Assembly: GCF_001014975.1 (NCBI RefSeq)
Contig: NZ_BBXA01000028.1
Location: forward strand, 62,001-126,000
Direction: 5' to 3'
Source of the DNA: Novosphingobium sp. MD-1
GTDB taxonomy: Bacteria > Pseudomonadota > Alphaproteobacteria > Sphingomonadales > Sphingomonadaceae
DNA: 64,000 bases
Shown here: one piece after another, positions 35,796-45,146 of the stretch
How positions within the stretch are numbered: position 1 is the stretch's first letter
How the letters are laid out: the number at the start of each line of letters is the position of its first letter
Position numbers and translations under genes: made by a program
The notes under the pieces: generated by a model
Database searches by the model: none
Seen by the model: the letters and a program-made list of their open reading frames with translations, nothing else
Told to the model about the DNA's origin: nothing

Positions 35796-36947
35796 TTGAA
35801 CGCTGACTTCAGGACTCTGCCGCAACCCGTGACCACCGAGACTTTCGACATTGCCGTGATCGGCGCGGGCATGGCCGGCGCCAGCCTTGCCGCCGAACTT
35901 GCACCTTATGCCCGCGTGCTGGTCATCGAGGCGGAGGATGCACCGGGCTATCACACCACCGGCCGGTCGGCGGCGTTCTGGGAGGAAACCTACGGCGGCC
36001 CCGGAGTCGTTCCGCTGACGATGGCGTCGGGCGGGTACCTGCGCGAGCATGGCTTCCTGTCGCCACGCGGGGCATTGAGCATCGCGACGGCCGAGGACCG
36101 GCACAAGCTCGAAGCCTATGCCGAAAGCTTCGGCGCGATGGGGATCCACATCGAATGGCAAAGCCGCGCGGCGATGGACGCGCGCGTGCCCGGCTTGCGC
36201 CCCGAATGGGCTTTCGCGACCTGGGAGCCGGATTGTTCGGACATCGACGTGGCCGCGCTGCACCAGCATTACCTGGCCATCGGGCGCCGGGCCGGAACCG
36301 TGCTGCGTGTCCGGGCGCGGGTTTCGGCGGTGGAGCGCGAGGCGGCGGGGTGGCGCGTCGTCTGGGGCGAAGGGCAGGGTGCAGGAGCAGCGCGCGCGGC
36401 GATCGTGGTCAATGCCGCCGGCGCGTGGGCGGACGAGGTCGCAGCGCTCGCCGGAGCCGCCCCGGTCGGAATCCTGCCCCTGCGGCGCACGATCGTGCAG
36501 TTGCGCACCGATCCCGAAGCATTGGCCGACATGCCGCTGACGCTGGGCATCAACGGAGACTTCTATTTCAAGCCGCAGGCCGGCCGGCTGTGGCTTTCGC
36601 CGCACGACGAGATTCCCGACGTGCCCAGCGATGCCGCGCCCGAGGAACTGGACGTGGCGGTGGCGATCGATCGCTTCGAACATGTGCTGGACTGGCGCAT
36701 CGCCGCGCTGGAGCGACGCTGGGCGGGCCTGCGCAGCTTCGCCCCCGATCGCTTGCCCGTCTATGGCTTCGATCCGGTGCGCGAAGGGTTCTTCTGGTTC
36801 GCCGGGCAGGGGGGCTTCGGCATCCAGACCGCGCCGGCGGCGGCCCGGCTGGCGGCGCAAATCCTGCTGGGACACCCGGACGACGCGATGACGGCGGGGA
36901 TCGACCGGGCGTGCTATGCCCCGTCGCGCTTCGCCATGGCTGCCTGA
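35796..36947 (+). CDS. FAD-dependent oxidoreductase of the DAO family
   Basis: Flavoprotein of 383 residues. The FAD-binding motif VIGAGMAGASLAAELA lies near residue 22, followed by HTTGRSAAFWEETYGG. The C-terminal FWFAGQGGFGIQTAPAAARLAA is typical of D-amino acid dehydrogenase/glycine oxidase-like enzymes. The substrate is unassigned. The TTG at 35796, with GGTGA just upstream and close coupling to the preceding gene, is the preferred start; the GTG at 35829 is an alternative that still includes the dinucleotide fold. Confidence 0.87.
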   Translation: MNADFRTLPQPVTTETFDIAVIGAGMAGASLAAELAPYARVLVIEAEDAPGYHTTGRSAAFWEETYGGPGVVPLTMASGGYLREHGFLSPRGALSIATAEDRHKLEAYAESFGAMGIHIEWQSRAAMDARVPGLRPEWAFATWEPDCSDIDVAALHQHYLAIGRRAGTVLRVRARVSAVEREAAGWRVVWGEGQGAGAARAAIVVNAAGAWADEVAALAGAAPVGILPLRRTIVQLRTDPEALADMPLTLGINGDFYFKPQAGRLWLSPHDEIPDVPSDAAPEELDVAVAIDRFEHVLDWRIAALERRWAGLRSFAPDRLPVYGFDPVREGFFWFAGQGGFGIQTAPAAARLAAQILLGHPDDAMTAGIDRACYAPSRFAMAA

Positions 36948-37074
36948 CGGTCCGACGTTCGCAAAATCACCATTCCGGTGGCGATTGACGATAGCCTCTT
37001 TGCGCAGCCAAGCCGCGTGCTATCCCGTGCGCGGGGGCTGATCCTGACTGATCCAGCGCGAAGGAGCGGGTGTG

Positions 37075-37257
37075 ATGGCGCATCGTTTTGAAATCCGGAA
37101 GAACAAGGCCGGCGAGTTCGTGGCCTATTTCTGCTACAACAGCGAAACCATTTTCTGGACCGAAGGCTATTCCAGCAAGGCGAGCGCGAAGAGCGCGATC
37201 GAATCGATCCAGAAGAATGGGCCCTCTGCGCCGGTGGAAGACACCACCGTCGCATAA
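37075..37257 (+). CDS. YegP-like small protein (DUF1508)
   Basis: Protein of 60 residues with one DUF1508 unit: FEIRKNKAGEFVAYFCYNSE followed by GYSSKASAKSAIESIQKNG. E. coli YegP has two such units. The function is unknown. The ATG at 37075 has AAGGAG eight bases upstream; a GTG one codon earlier is less likely. It is monocistronic, and rnhA converges on it 32 bases downstream. The 127-base gap upstream presumably contains its promoter. Confidence 0.88.
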   Translation: MAHRFEIRKNKAGEFVAYFCYNSETIFWTEGYSSKASAKSAIESIQKNGPSAPVEDTTVA

Positions 37258-37289
37258 GCGCTCAGGCGCAAAGCGCCGCGCGGCCGCGT

Positions 37290-37721
37290 TCAGGCGGCTT
37301 GCGCGGCGTCGCTGGCCAGACGGTCCACCCGTTCGTTCTCGGGGTGGCCGTCATGGCCCTTCACCCAGACCCATTCGATCTTGTGCGGGCGCGCGGCCGC
37401 GACGAGCGCGCGCCACAGGTCGTCGTTCTTGACCGGTTTCCTGTCCGCGGTCTTCCAGCCGTTTTTCTGCCAGCCGAAGACCCACTTGGTGATGCCGTCC
37501 AGCACGTACTTGCTGTCGGTATGCAGCGTCACCTGGCAGGGCTGCGTCAGTGCTTCGAGCGCCTTGATCGCGCCCATCAGTTCCATGCGGTTGTTGGTCG
37601 TCTCCTTTTCGGAGCCGGCCATTTCCTTTTCGTGTTCGCCCATGCGCAGCAGCGCGCCCCAGCCGCCCTTGCCGGGGTTGCCCTTGCACGCGCCGTCGGT
37701 GAAAATCTGGACGTGCTTCAC
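37290..37721 (-). CDS. rnhA: Ribonuclease HI
   Basis: Endonuclease of 143 residues that cleaves RNA in RNA:DNA hybrids. The four metal-binding carboxylates are visible: Asp in [11 protein letters not shown], Glu in [10 protein letters not shown], Asp in [10 protein letters not shown] and Asp in VDRLASDAA. Length is normal for the bacterial type 1 enzyme. The start overlaps the thrB stop by four bases (ATGA), so the gene is coupled to thrB in an ispH-thrB-rnhA operon. Confidence 0.97.
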   Translation of the reverse strand: MKHVQIFTDGACKGNPGKGGWGALLRMGEHEKEMAGSEKETTNNRMELMGAIKALEALTQPCQVTLHTDSKYVLDGITKWVFGWQKNGWKTADRKPVKNDDLWRALVAAARPHKIEWVWVKGHDGHPENERVDRLASDAAQAA

Positions 37722-38695
37722 GCGAAGACCCCGGCGTTGGCGGGATCGGCATAGAACGCCAGCCGGCGGGCGAAGGCCATCGGGTCCTTGCGCGTGACCA
37801 GCGCGTCGGCGGGCGTGTTCAGCCAGTCATAGGCGCGGCTGGCGGTGAAGCGGATCGCCGCGCCCTGTGCCAGCACCGGCAAGGCGGCGCGCTCTTCCGG
37901 CAACAGCGGGCGCACGCTCTCGTAGCCTTCGAGCAGGGCGGCGGAGATGTCTGCGTGAAACGCCTTGCCCGCGCTGTCGAAGCACCAGGCGGCGTGCGTC
38001 ACCGCCACGTCGTAGGCGGTGGTGTCGTTGCAGGCGAAGTAGAAGTCTATCAGGCCGGTCACCCTGTCACCCAGCATCAGCACGTTGTCGGGGAACAGGT
38101 CGGCATGGATCACCGAGCGAGGCAGGCCTTCAGGCCATTGCGCGGCGAGCCGGGGCAGGGCTTCCTCCACCAGGTCCGCCAGCACGGGATCGATCGCGGA
38201 AAGGCCGTCATGCCCGCAGGCGTCCAGCAGGCGCTGCCATTCCGCGCGGTCCATGCCGTTCGCGCGCGTCTGCGGGAAATCAGCGGCGGCAAGGTGCAGC
38301 TGCGCCAGCGCCGCGCCCACCGCGCCCGCCTGCGCCGGCGTGGGATCGGCGACGGAAACGCCCGGCAGGAACTCGATCAGCGCCAGCGCCTTTGCGTCGC
38401 GCACCTGATACAGCCGCCCGTCGCGAGCGTGGATCGTGCGCGGCACGGGGCACCCCTTGGCCGCAAGGTGATCGAGCAGCGACAGGAAATAGGGCAGGTC
38501 GTCCAGATCGATGCGGAATTCGTACATCGTCAGGATGAAGCGCGCGCCCTTTCCGTTCGCGCCGGTCGTCTCGATCAGCCAGTTGCTGTTCGACACGCCT
38601 TCCGCGATGCCCTTGGCCGAAACCAGCTGGCCGATGTCGAAACTGGCCACAATATCGGCCATCGCCCCGGCGTCGAGGTGGGTATAGACCGCCAT
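37718..38695 (-). CDS. thrB: Homoserine kinase, APH-fold type
   Basis: Kinase of 325 residues with the aminoglycoside-phosphotransferase-like fold used by many proteobacterial ThrB proteins. It phosphorylates L-homoserine in threonine synthesis. Signatures: the N-terminal [20 protein letters not shown], the glycine-rich-loop equivalent [17 protein letters not shown], and the catalytic [10 protein letters not shown] followed by [10 protein letters not shown]. It starts 12 bases after the ispH stop and overlaps rnhA by four bases. Confidence 0.95.
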   Translation of the reverse strand: MAVYTHLDAGAMADIVASFDIGQLVSAKGIAEGVSNSNWLIETTGANGKGARFILTMYEFRIDLDDLPYFLSLLDHLAAKGCPVPRTIHARDGRLYQVRDAKALALIEFLPGVSVADPTPAQAGAVGAALAQLHLAAADFPQTRANGMDRAEWQRLLDACGHDGLSAIDPVLADLVEEALPRLAAQWPEGLPRSVIHADLFPDNVLMLGDRVTGLIDFYFACNDTTAYDVAVTHAAWCFDSAGKAFHADISAALLEGYESVRPLLPEERAALPVLAQGAAIRFTASRAYDWLNTPADALVTRKDPMAFARRLAFYADPANAGVFA

Positions 38696-38707
38696 TGCCC
38701 GGCTTTC

Positions 38708-39703
38708 TCAGTTGGTAAGCTGGCGGGGCAGCTTGAACACCATGTTCTCCTCGTCGCGCACTTTCACCGTTTCCTCGGTGACGGTGCGCCACGTGGCGAG
38801 CAGGTCCACCACTTCGCGCACGAGGATTTCCGGGGCGGAAGCGCCGGCGGTAAGGCCCAGCGTGGTCACGCCCTCCAGCCAGGCCGGATCGATTTCCGCC
38901 GCGCGCTGGATCAGGAAGGCGCGTGTACCCTGCCGCTCGGCCACTTCGGCCAGGCGCAGCGAATTGGAACTGTTGGGCGCACCGATCACCAGAATCAGGT
39001 CGCAGGCGTCCGCGATCGCCTTGACCGCCGCCTGACGGTTTGACGTGGCATAGCAGATGTCTTCGGCGCGGGGGCCGACGATGCGCGGAAAGCGCGTGCG
39101 CAGCGCGGTCACGATCTCGGCCGTATCGTCCACCGAAAGCGTCGTCTGGGTCAGGAACGATAGCGGCAGTTCGTCCGGGAACTCCAGCCGCGCCACGTCC
39201 TCCACCGTTTCGACCAGCGTGATCGCGCCGTCCGGCACCTGGCCCATCGTGCCGATCACTTCCGGATGGCCGTGGTGGCCGATGAACAGGATGTGACGGC
39301 CCGCCTCGACCTGCCGTTCCGCCTGCCGGTGGACCTTGCTCACCAGTGGGCAGGTGGCGTCGAGCCAGTCCAGCCCGCGCGAATTGGCTTCCGCCGGAAT
39401 CACCTTGGGCACGCCATGCGCCGAGAACACGACCGACGCGCCATCGGGCACTTCGTCCAGCTCTTCCACGAAGATCGCGCCCTTGGACTTCAGCCCGTCC
39501 ACAACGAAGCGGTTGTGAACGATCTCGTGCCGGACATAGACCGGCGCGCCATAGAGCGTGATCGCGCGCTCGACGATCTCGATCGCGCGGTCCACCCCGG
39601 CGCAAAAGCCGCGCGGCGCCGCGATCAGGAGCTTCAGCGGGGCCTTGGCTTCGGCCGCGTGGCCGGTGGCCGTCTCGGCCTGGTCTGGAAAGGTGGCGTT
39701 CAT
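38708..39703 (-). CDS. ispH: 4-hydroxy-3-methylbut-2-enyl diphosphate reductase
   Basis: Iron-sulfur enzyme of 331 residues that catalyses the last step of the MEP isoprenoid pathway, giving IPP and DMAPP. The three cluster cysteines are in [22 protein letters not shown] and [10 protein letters not shown]. Substrate-binding segments [19 protein letters not shown] and the GAPNSSNS loop are conserved. A short N-terminal extension (about 25 residues) precedes the core. It heads the ispH-thrB-rnhA operon. The 156-base gap to the divergent lipoprotein gene contains no other gene. Confidence 0.97.
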   Translation of the reverse strand: MNATFPDQAETATGHAAEAKAPLKLLIAAPRGFCAGVDRAIEIVERAITLYGAPVYVRHEIVHNRFVVDGLKSKGAIFVEELDEVPDGASVVFSAHGVPKVIPAEANSRGLDWLDATCPLVSKVHRQAERQVEAGRHILFIGHHGHPEVIGTMGQVPDGAITLVETVEDVARLEFPDELPLSFLTQTTLSVDDTAEIVTALRTRFPRIVGPRAEDICYATSNRQAAVKAIADACDLILVIGAPNSSNSLRLAEVAERQGTRAFLIQRAAEIDPAWLEGVTTLGLTAGASAPEILVREVVDLLATWRTVTEETVKVRDEENMVFKLPRQLTN

Positions 39704-39859
39704 TGGGCGGGCATTAGCAGCGGCATCACGTTCCGGAAACCTCTCAAAGTCCGAGCATTGCCGAAAGGTTCGGGCGTGGCTAGAGGAATTGCGCTGCCCC
39801 GTGGATCATCTTGTCGGTTCGCGCGGACGCGGCATCGTCTTTTAAGGATTTCTGCGCTC

Positions 39860-40552
39860 ATGACCGCCATCTTCCGCCGTGTTTCGAAGTCCGGTGTCGC
39901 CATCGGTTCGGCGATCGGCGCCGCCTTGCTGGCGGGCACGCTCTCCGGCTGCGTCAAGAGCAAGGGCGAACTGGTCGTTGATGACAGCGTGGGCGTGACC
40001 GCGCTGCGCGATCCTTGCCCGCGCGTGGCGATTCCCGAATATGCCGGTGACGTGACGTTGTTCTCCGATCCCAAGCGGACCGATTCGGGTGCGCTCGACG
40101 TGACCGCCTCGATCACCAACCTGCGCAGCACCTGCGATCAGGGGCAGGGTGGGGACAAGCTCTACACCATCGCCACGTTTGACGTGCTGGCGCGCCGTGC
40201 CGACACGCGCGGCGCGCGCCATGTCGAACTGCCCTACTTCTCGACCGTGATGCGCGGCGGCAACGTCGTCATTGCCAAGCGCGTAGGCACGGTAAGCATC
40301 GATTTCGCCGACGGACAGGATCGCGCCACAGGCCATGCCAAGGCGGCGTCCTACGTCGATCGCGCGCAGGCGACACTGCCGGAAGAGATTCGCAACCGCC
40401 TCAGCCGCAAGCGGCGCGCGGGCGATGCCGATGCCGCGATCGATCCGCTGGCGCAGCCCGACGTGCGCGCCGCGATCGCGCGCGCCACGTTCGAGCTGCT
40501 CGTCGGCTTCCAGCTGACCGACCAGCAGCTGACGTTCAACGCCACGCGATGA
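39860..40552 (+). CDS. Conserved lipoprotein of unknown function
   Basis: Predicted lipoprotein of 230 residues. The signal peptide ends in LLAGTLSGC, with C31 as the lipidation site. The mature part is mostly beta-rich with a conserved-looking PCPRVAIPEYAGDVTLF segment. No named domain was recognised; similar proteins occur next to argS in sphingomonads. The ATG at 39860 was chosen because it begins the signal peptide; the frame is open far upstream by chance. A terminator-like stem-loop follows before argS. Confidence 0.7.
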   Translation: MTAIFRRVSKSGVAIGSAIGAALLAGTLSGCVKSKGELVVDDSVGVTALRDPCPRVAIPEYAGDVTLFSDPKRTDSGALDVTASITNLRSTCDQGQGGDKLYTIATFDVLARRADTRGARHVELPYFSTVMRGGNVVIAKRVGTVSIDFADGQDRATGHAKAASYVDRAQATLPEEIRNRLSRKRRAGDADAAIDPLAQPDVRAAIARATFELLVGFQLTDQQLTFNATR

Positions 40553-40627
40553 CGCTCGTTGCGGGTCCGGCGGCGATTGCCGGGCTTGCAAAACCGCCGC
40601 GCCGCCGCAAAGGGGGCGCTGGATGAT

Positions 40628-40665
40628 GATCGCCTCCGTTCCTGCGGGGGCGATCGCCCGTTTTT
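40628..40665 (+). terminator. Probable Rho-independent terminator before argS
   Basis: An 11-pair stem (GATCGCCTCCG / CGGGGGCGATC, one G-U pair) with a six-base loop, followed after five bases by TTTTT. It lies 75 bases after the lipoprotein stop and 15 bases before argS, so it ends the upstream transcript or attenuates argS. Confidence 0.55.
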
Positions 40666-40680
40666 CGTGAGCCTTTTCCG

Positions 40681-42429
40681 ATGTCCGATGTTCAAGCCAA
40701 TCTTCACGCCGCCTTTGCCCGGGTGATCGACGCCGCGCTCGATGCGCTGGAAGCTGCCGGCACGCTGCCTGCTGGCCTGCCGCGCGGCGCGGTGACCTGC
40801 GAGCCGCCGCGCGATCCCGCGCACGGTGATCTGGCGACCAACGCGGCGATGGTGCTGGCCAAGCCCGCCGGCACCAACCCGCGCGCGCTGGCGGCCGCGC
40901 TGGTGGCGGAGCTGGAAAAGGAGCCGCGCGTGACCTCGGCCGAAATCGCCGGGCCGGGCTTCATCAACCTGCGCCTGACCGACGGCGCCTGGCTGGACGA
41001 GCTGCGGTTGATCGCGGTGGCGGGCGCCGGCTATGGCCGCTCGACGCTGGGCGGCGGCAAGGTCGTCAACGTCGAATACGTCTCCGCCAATCCTACCGGG
41101 CCGATGCACATGGGCCATTGCCGTGGCGCGGTGGTGGGCGATGCGCTGGCCAGCCTGCTCGAAGTCGCCGGCCACAAGGTCATCAAGGAATACTACGTCA
41201 ACGATGCCGGCGGGCAGGTCGATGTCCTCGCCCGCTCGGCGCATGTCCGCTATCGTGAAGCGCTGGGCGAGGCCGTGGGCGAGATCCCGGAAGGGCTCTA
41301 TCCGGGCGATTATCTGGTGCCCGTGGGCAAGGCACTGGCCGAGGAATTCGGCGATCGCTACGCCGCCGCCCCCGAGTCCGAATGGCTTGCGCCGTTCCGG
41401 CAGAAGGCGGTCGCGGCCATGCTGGTGATGATCAAGGACGATCTTGCCCTGCTCGGCATCCATCACGACCTGTTCTCGTCGGAGGCGGAGCTGCAGGCGG
41501 CCGGCAAGCCCGAAGCCGCCGAAGCCTGGCTGCGCGCGCACGATCTGGTCTATGACGGGCATCTCGAAGCACCCAAGGGCAAGACGCCGGAAGACTGGGA
41601 GCCGGTGGAACTGCCGCTGTTCCGTTCGACGAAGTTCGGCGACGATCAGGACCGGCCGATCAAGAAGTCCGACGGGACCTGGACCTATTTCGGCGCGGAC
41701 CTCGCCTACCATTTCCAGAAGGCGGAAAAGGCCGATGCGCTGGTCGATATCTGGGGTGCGGACCATGCCGGCACGGTCAAGCGGATCAAGGCCGCCGTCG
41801 CCGCGCTGACCGGCGCGGAAGGCAAGCCGATCCCGTTCGAGGTGAAGCTGGTGCAGATGGTCCAGCTGCTGCGCGATGGCCAGCCGGTGAAGATGTCGAA
41901 GCGGGCGGGCACGTTCGTCACGCTGGCCGACGTGGTGCGCGAAGTGGGCAAGGACGTGGTCCGTTTCACCATGCTGACGCGCAAGCCCGATGCGCAGATG
42001 GACTTCGACTTCGCCCGCGTGGTGGAAGCGTCGAAGGACAATCCGGTGTTCTATGTGCAGTATTGCCACGCCCGGATCAGCTCGACGCTGCGCAAGGGCG
42101 CGGCCGAGGGCTTTGCACCCTCCGCTGCCGATCTTGCGGGGCTGGGGCCGGAGGAGTTGGCGCTGGTGAAGCTGGCCGCGCAGTTCCCGCGTCTGGTGGA
42201 AGCGGCGGCGGTCGCGCGTGAGCCGCACCGGGTGGCGTTCTTCCTCTACGATCTGGCGGCAGCGTTCCACTCCTACTGGAACCTGGGCAACGATCGACCC
42301 GAAAAACGGTTCATAGTGGCACAGGATGCCGCGTTGACGGCGGCTCGGCTTTTCCTCGCGGCGCAAATCGGGCAGGTTGTGCGCAACGGCCTTGCCATCC
42401 TTGGGGTGGAAGCGGCCGAGGAACTGTGA
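40681..42429 (+). CDS. argS: Arginyl-tRNA synthetase
   Basis: Class I synthetase of 582 residues that charges tRNA-Arg. The N-terminal additional domain (about 1-110) is followed by the HIGH-like motif in ANPTGPMHMGHCRG, the KMSKS-like VKMSKRAGTFV, and the C-terminal DALR anticodon-binding domain ending HSYWNLGNDRPEKRF. It heads an argS-SPOR-nagZ-scpA-scpB-tatABC block that is syntenic in many sphingomonads. Confidence 0.97.
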   Translation: MSDVQANLHAAFARVIDAALDALEAAGTLPAGLPRGAVTCEPPRDPAHGDLATNAAMVLAKPAGTNPRALAAALVAELEKEPRVTSAEIAGPGFINLRLTDGAWLDELRLIAVAGAGYGRSTLGGGKVVNVEYVSANPTGPMHMGHCRGAVVGDALASLLEVAGHKVIKEYYVNDAGGQVDVLARSAHVRYREALGEAVGEIPEGLYPGDYLVPVGKALAEEFGDRYAAAPESEWLAPFRQKAVAAMLVMIKDDLALLGIHHDLFSSEAELQAAGKPEAAEAWLRAHDLVYDGHLEAPKGKTPEDWEPVELPLFRSTKFGDDQDRPIKKSDGTWTYFGADLAYHFQKAEKADALVDIWGADHAGTVKRIKAAVAALTGAEGKPIPFEVKLVQMVQLLRDGQPVKMSKRAGTFVTLADVVREVGKDVVRFTMLTRKPDAQMDFDFARVVEASKDNPVFYVQYCHARISSTLRKGAAEGFAPSAADLAGLGPEELALVKLAAQFPRLVEAAAVAREPHRVAFFLYDLAAAFHSYWNLGNDRPEKRFIVAQDAALTAARLFLAAQIGQVVRNGLAILGVEAAEEL

Positions 42430-42441
42430 AGGGTCAGCGAC

Positions 42442-43230
42442 GTGAACATGGTGGACGGGGAGCAGGACGGGCAGCACGAACAGCGCGCCGGGGGTGAACA
42501 TTCCCCCGCGTCGATGCCGTTCGACGCGACGGAGGAAGCGGCCGAGAGCGCGGCTGGCGCGCGTCTGGCGCTGGGCGACGAACAGCGGCTGCCGTGGCTT
42601 GAGGGCGCGGATGACGTGGAATTCGATGACGAGGAGCCGGGCAACGGCCGCTTCATCGGTTTCGCGGTTCTCGGGCTGATACTGCTCGCGGCGATTCTCG
42701 GCGGGGTCTATTGGGCCACGCACCGGGGCGGCCCGGCTGCCAATGCCGATGGCAGCCTGATCGAAGCCAGCCGCGAGCCTTACAAGATCGCGCCCAAGGA
42801 GCCGGGTGGCAAGACGTTCCAGGGCACCGGCGATTCCAGCTTCAAGGTGAGCGAGGGCGAAAAGCCGGCGGCGAACCTTGCCGGCGGAGCGGTCCCGGCG
42901 GCTGCGGCGTCGGCATCGGGTTCCGCCACTGCGCCGGCCGCTGCCGGTGCCAATGCGCCCAAGCCCGGCGCGGCCCCGACCGCACCGGCTGCGGGGGGCG
43001 TGGGCGTGCAGATCGGCGCGTTTTCCAGCAGCTCCTCGGCCGAGGCCGCGTGGAGCAAGCTTTCCGGCCAGCACGAGGCGCTGAAGGGCCTCAATCACCG
43101 CGTGGTCGAAGGCAAGGCGGATATCGGTACGGTCTATCGCCTGCAGGCGCTGGCGGGCGATGCCGGGGCGGCCAACGCGCTGTGCGGCCGGCTGCAGGCG
43201 GGCGGCCTCAAGTGCCAGGTGAAGCGCTGA
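42442..43230 (+). CDS. SPOR-domain membrane protein
   Basis: Bitopic protein of 262 residues. An acidic cytoplasmic N-terminus (1-70) precedes one transmembrane helix (about 71-91, FIGFAVLGLILLAAILGGVY), a Pro/Ala/Gly-rich periplasmic linker, and a C-terminal SPOR domain (about 185-262, VQIGAFSSSSSAEAAW). SPOR domains bind denuded septal peptidoglycan, so a role in cell division is likely. The GTG at 42442, with AAGGG upstream, is the probable start; the ATG at 42448 is an alternative. A strong terminator follows immediately. Confidence 0.88.
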   Translation: MNMVDGEQDGQHEQRAGGEHSPASMPFDATEEAAESAAGARLALGDEQRLPWLEGADDVEFDDEEPGNGRFIGFAVLGLILLAAILGGVYWATHRGGPAANADGSLIEASREPYKIAPKEPGGKTFQGTGDSSFKVSEGEKPAANLAGGAVPAAAASASGSATAPAAAGANAPKPGAAPTAPAAGGVGVQIGAFSSSSSAEAAWSKLSGQHEALKGLNHRVVEGKADIGTVYRLQALAGDAGAANALCGRLQAGGLKCQVKR

Positions 43231-43241
43231 GCCGGTTTTTC

Positions 43242-43283
43242 CCCGCCATTCCGGCAGCGAAGCCTTGCGGAATGGCGGGTTTT
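43242..43283 (+). terminator. Rho-independent terminator between the SPOR gene and nagZ
   Basis: Perfect 12-base arms (CCCGCCATTCCG / CGGAATGGCGGG) around a 14-base loop, followed by TTTT. It begins 12 bases after the SPOR stop and ends 16 bases before the nagZ ATG, so nagZ expression would need read-through or a very close promoter. Confidence 0.85.
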
Positions 43284-43299
43284 GGCCGAATCCTGCCGC

Positions 43300-44328
43300 A
43301 TGGTTCCGGCGATCTTCGGCCTTTCGGGCCTGACTCTCACCGATAACGAGCGCGCTTTCTTCCGCGATGCCGATCCGGCCGGCTACGTGCTGTTCGGCCG
43401 CAACGTGGCCGATCGCGCGCAACTGCGGGCACTGACCGACGATTTGCGCGCGCTGCACGGGCGCGACCGCACGCTGATCTGCATCGATCAGGAAGGCGGC
43501 CGCGTGGCGCGGATAAAGCCGCCGGTATGGCCGCCCTATCCGCCGGGCGAACGGTTCGACCGGCTGTGGGACGTGGCGCCGGCGACCGCGATCGAGGCGG
43601 TCCGCGCCAATGCCGAGGCGCTGGGGCTCGATCTGGCCGAAGCGGGGATCAGCGTCGATCTGCTGCCGCTGCTCGATGTGCGCCAACCCGGCGCGCACGA
43701 TGTGATCGGCGATCGCGCCTATGGCTCGGAGCCGCTGCGCGTGGCGGCGCTTGGCCGCGCGGCGCTGGACGGGCTGGCGCGCGCGGGCCTGGCCGGGGTG
43801 ATCAAGCACATGCCGGGGCATGGCCGCGCCACGGCGGATAGCCACAAGGAAATGCCCACGGTCGATGCTTCGGCCGAGGAACTCGACATCGATCTGGAGC
43901 CGTTCCGCACGCTGGCCGGGGCGGCGATCGGGATGACCGCGCACGTCCGCTACACCGCGTGGGATGCGGAAAACCCGGCTACGCAATCGCCGTTCGTGAT
44001 CGGCGAAGTGATCCGCAAGCGCATCGGGTTCGATGGCCTGCTGATGACCGACGATCTCGATATGGAAGCGCTGGCGGGCAGCGTGCCCGAACGCGCCGCC
44101 CGGGCCATTGCCGCCGGGTGCGATCTGGTGCTCAACTGCTGGGCGAAGATGGACGACATGGTCGGTATCGCCAGCGCCACCCCGACGATCAGCGCGGTCG
44201 CGCAGGAACGGCTGGCCCGTGCGCTGCGGGACACGACCGATTTCGCTTCTCCTGCGCGAATGGAGCGCCACGCGGCGCTTGTCGCCCGGCGTGACGAATT
44301 GCTCGCGCTGGCGGAGGCGCACGCCTGA
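43300..44328 (+). CDS. nagZ: Beta-N-acetylhexosaminidase NagZ (GH3)
   Basis: Cytoplasmic glycosidase of 342 residues that removes GlcNAc from 1,6-anhydro-muropeptides in peptidoglycan recycling. The substrate and catalytic loop is KHMPGHGRATADSHKEMPTV, and the nucleophile is the Asp in LLMTDDLDMEAL. The DQEGGRVARIKPP motif is invariant in NagZ. The ATG at 43300 is chosen over a TTG at 43282 that lies inside the terminator stem-loop region. Its stop overlaps the scpA start (TGATG). Confidence 0.95.
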   Translation: MVPAIFGLSGLTLTDNERAFFRDADPAGYVLFGRNVADRAQLRALTDDLRALHGRDRTLICIDQEGGRVARIKPPVWPPYPPGERFDRLWDVAPATAIEAVRANAEALGLDLAEAGISVDLLPLLDVRQPGAHDVIGDRAYGSEPLRVAALGRAALDGLARAGLAGVIKHMPGHGRATADSHKEMPTVDASAEELDIDLEPFRTLAGAAIGMTAHVRYTAWDAENPATQSPFVIGEVIRKRIGFDGLLMTDDLDMEALAGSVPERAARAIAAGCDLVLNCWAKMDDMVGIASATPTISAVAQERLARALRDTTDFASPARMERHAALVARRDELLALAEAHA

Positions 44329-45146
44329 TGGATCAGGCCGCCGCCCCGCCTGCCTCGCTGTTCGATGGCGATGCGGTGTGGAACGGCGTGGCCTCGGCGG
44401 CGACCGAGGACGCTTCGCTCTATCTGGAGCTCGACGGCTGGGAAGGGCCGCTCGATTTGCTGCTGGACCTTGCCCGCCGGCAGAAGGTGGATCTCCGGCG
44501 GATTTCGATCCTCGAACTGGTAGACCAGTACCTCGGCTATATCGAGCGGGCCGAGGCGTTGAAGCTGGAACTGGCGGCGGACTACCTGGTGATGGCGGCC
44601 TGGCTCGCTTACCTCAAGTCGCTGTTGTTGCTGCCGGACGATCCGGAAATCCAGCCTTCGCCCGAGGAACTGGCGCTGCGCCTGCAATTGCGCCTGCAAC
44701 GGCTGGGCGCGATGCGGGAAGCTGGGGCGCGGCTGATGGCGCGGGACCGGCTGGGGCGCGACGTGTTTGCGCGCGGTGCGCCGGAAGGGCTGCATGTCGA
44801 TCAGGGGCGACGCTGGGAGTGTGACCTGTTCATGCTGATGCAGGCCTATGGTCAGGTGAAGGCGCGCACCGCGCCCGTGGTCCACATGGTGCGCGAACGC
44901 CCGGTGATGACGCTGGAATCCGCGCTCACCCGCGTGGCGACAATGCTGGGCGTGACCGTGGACTGGATGGACTTGCGCGCGTTCCTGCCGTCGCGGTGCG
45001 ATCCCGCCTGGACCGATCCGCAATTGCGCCGTTCCGCGCTGGCCTCCAGCTTCGTCGCGGCGCTGGAACTGGCCAAGCAGGGGAGAGCCGAGATCGCGCA
45101 GGACGAAATGTTCGGGCCGCTGATGCTGCGGGCGGCGCAATCATGA
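44328..45146 (+). CDS. scpA: Segregation and condensation protein A
   Basis: Kleisin subunit of 272 residues of the SMC-ScpAB condensin. The N-terminal kleisin motif is LELDGWEGPLDLLLDLARRQ, followed by the ILELVDQYLGYIERAEALKLE and DYLVMAAWLAYLKSLLLLP helices that bind SMC. The C-terminal winged helix ends GRAEIAQDEMFGPLMLR. Its ATG shares a base with the nagZ stop, and its TGA overlaps the scpB start. Confidence 0.95.
   Translation: MDQAAAPPASLFDGDAVWNGVASAATEDASLYLELDGWEGPLDLLLDLARRQKVDLRRISILELVDQYLGYIERAEALKLELAADYLVMAAWLAYLKSLLLLPDDPEIQPSPEELALRLQLRLQRLGAMREAGARLMARDRLGRDVFARGAPEGLHVDQGRRWECDLFMLMQAYGQVKARTAPVVHMVRERPVMTLESALTRVATMLGVTVDWMDLRAFLPSRCDPAWTDPQLRRSALASSFVAALELAKQGRAEIAQDEMFGPLMLRAAQS

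Noticed and set aside
37258-37289. GGCGC-AAA-GCGCC hairpin between the YegP-like gene and rnhA as a terminator.
   Set aside because: The stem has only five pairs and there is no T tract, so it is not distinguishable from random GC-rich sequence.
40351-44322. A continuous open frame of more than 1300 codons on the minus strand opposite argS, the SPOR gene and nagZ.
   Set aside because: High GC content removes stop codons in antisense frames. The translation is Arg/His/Gln-rich with no family motif, while the plus-strand genes are unambiguous.
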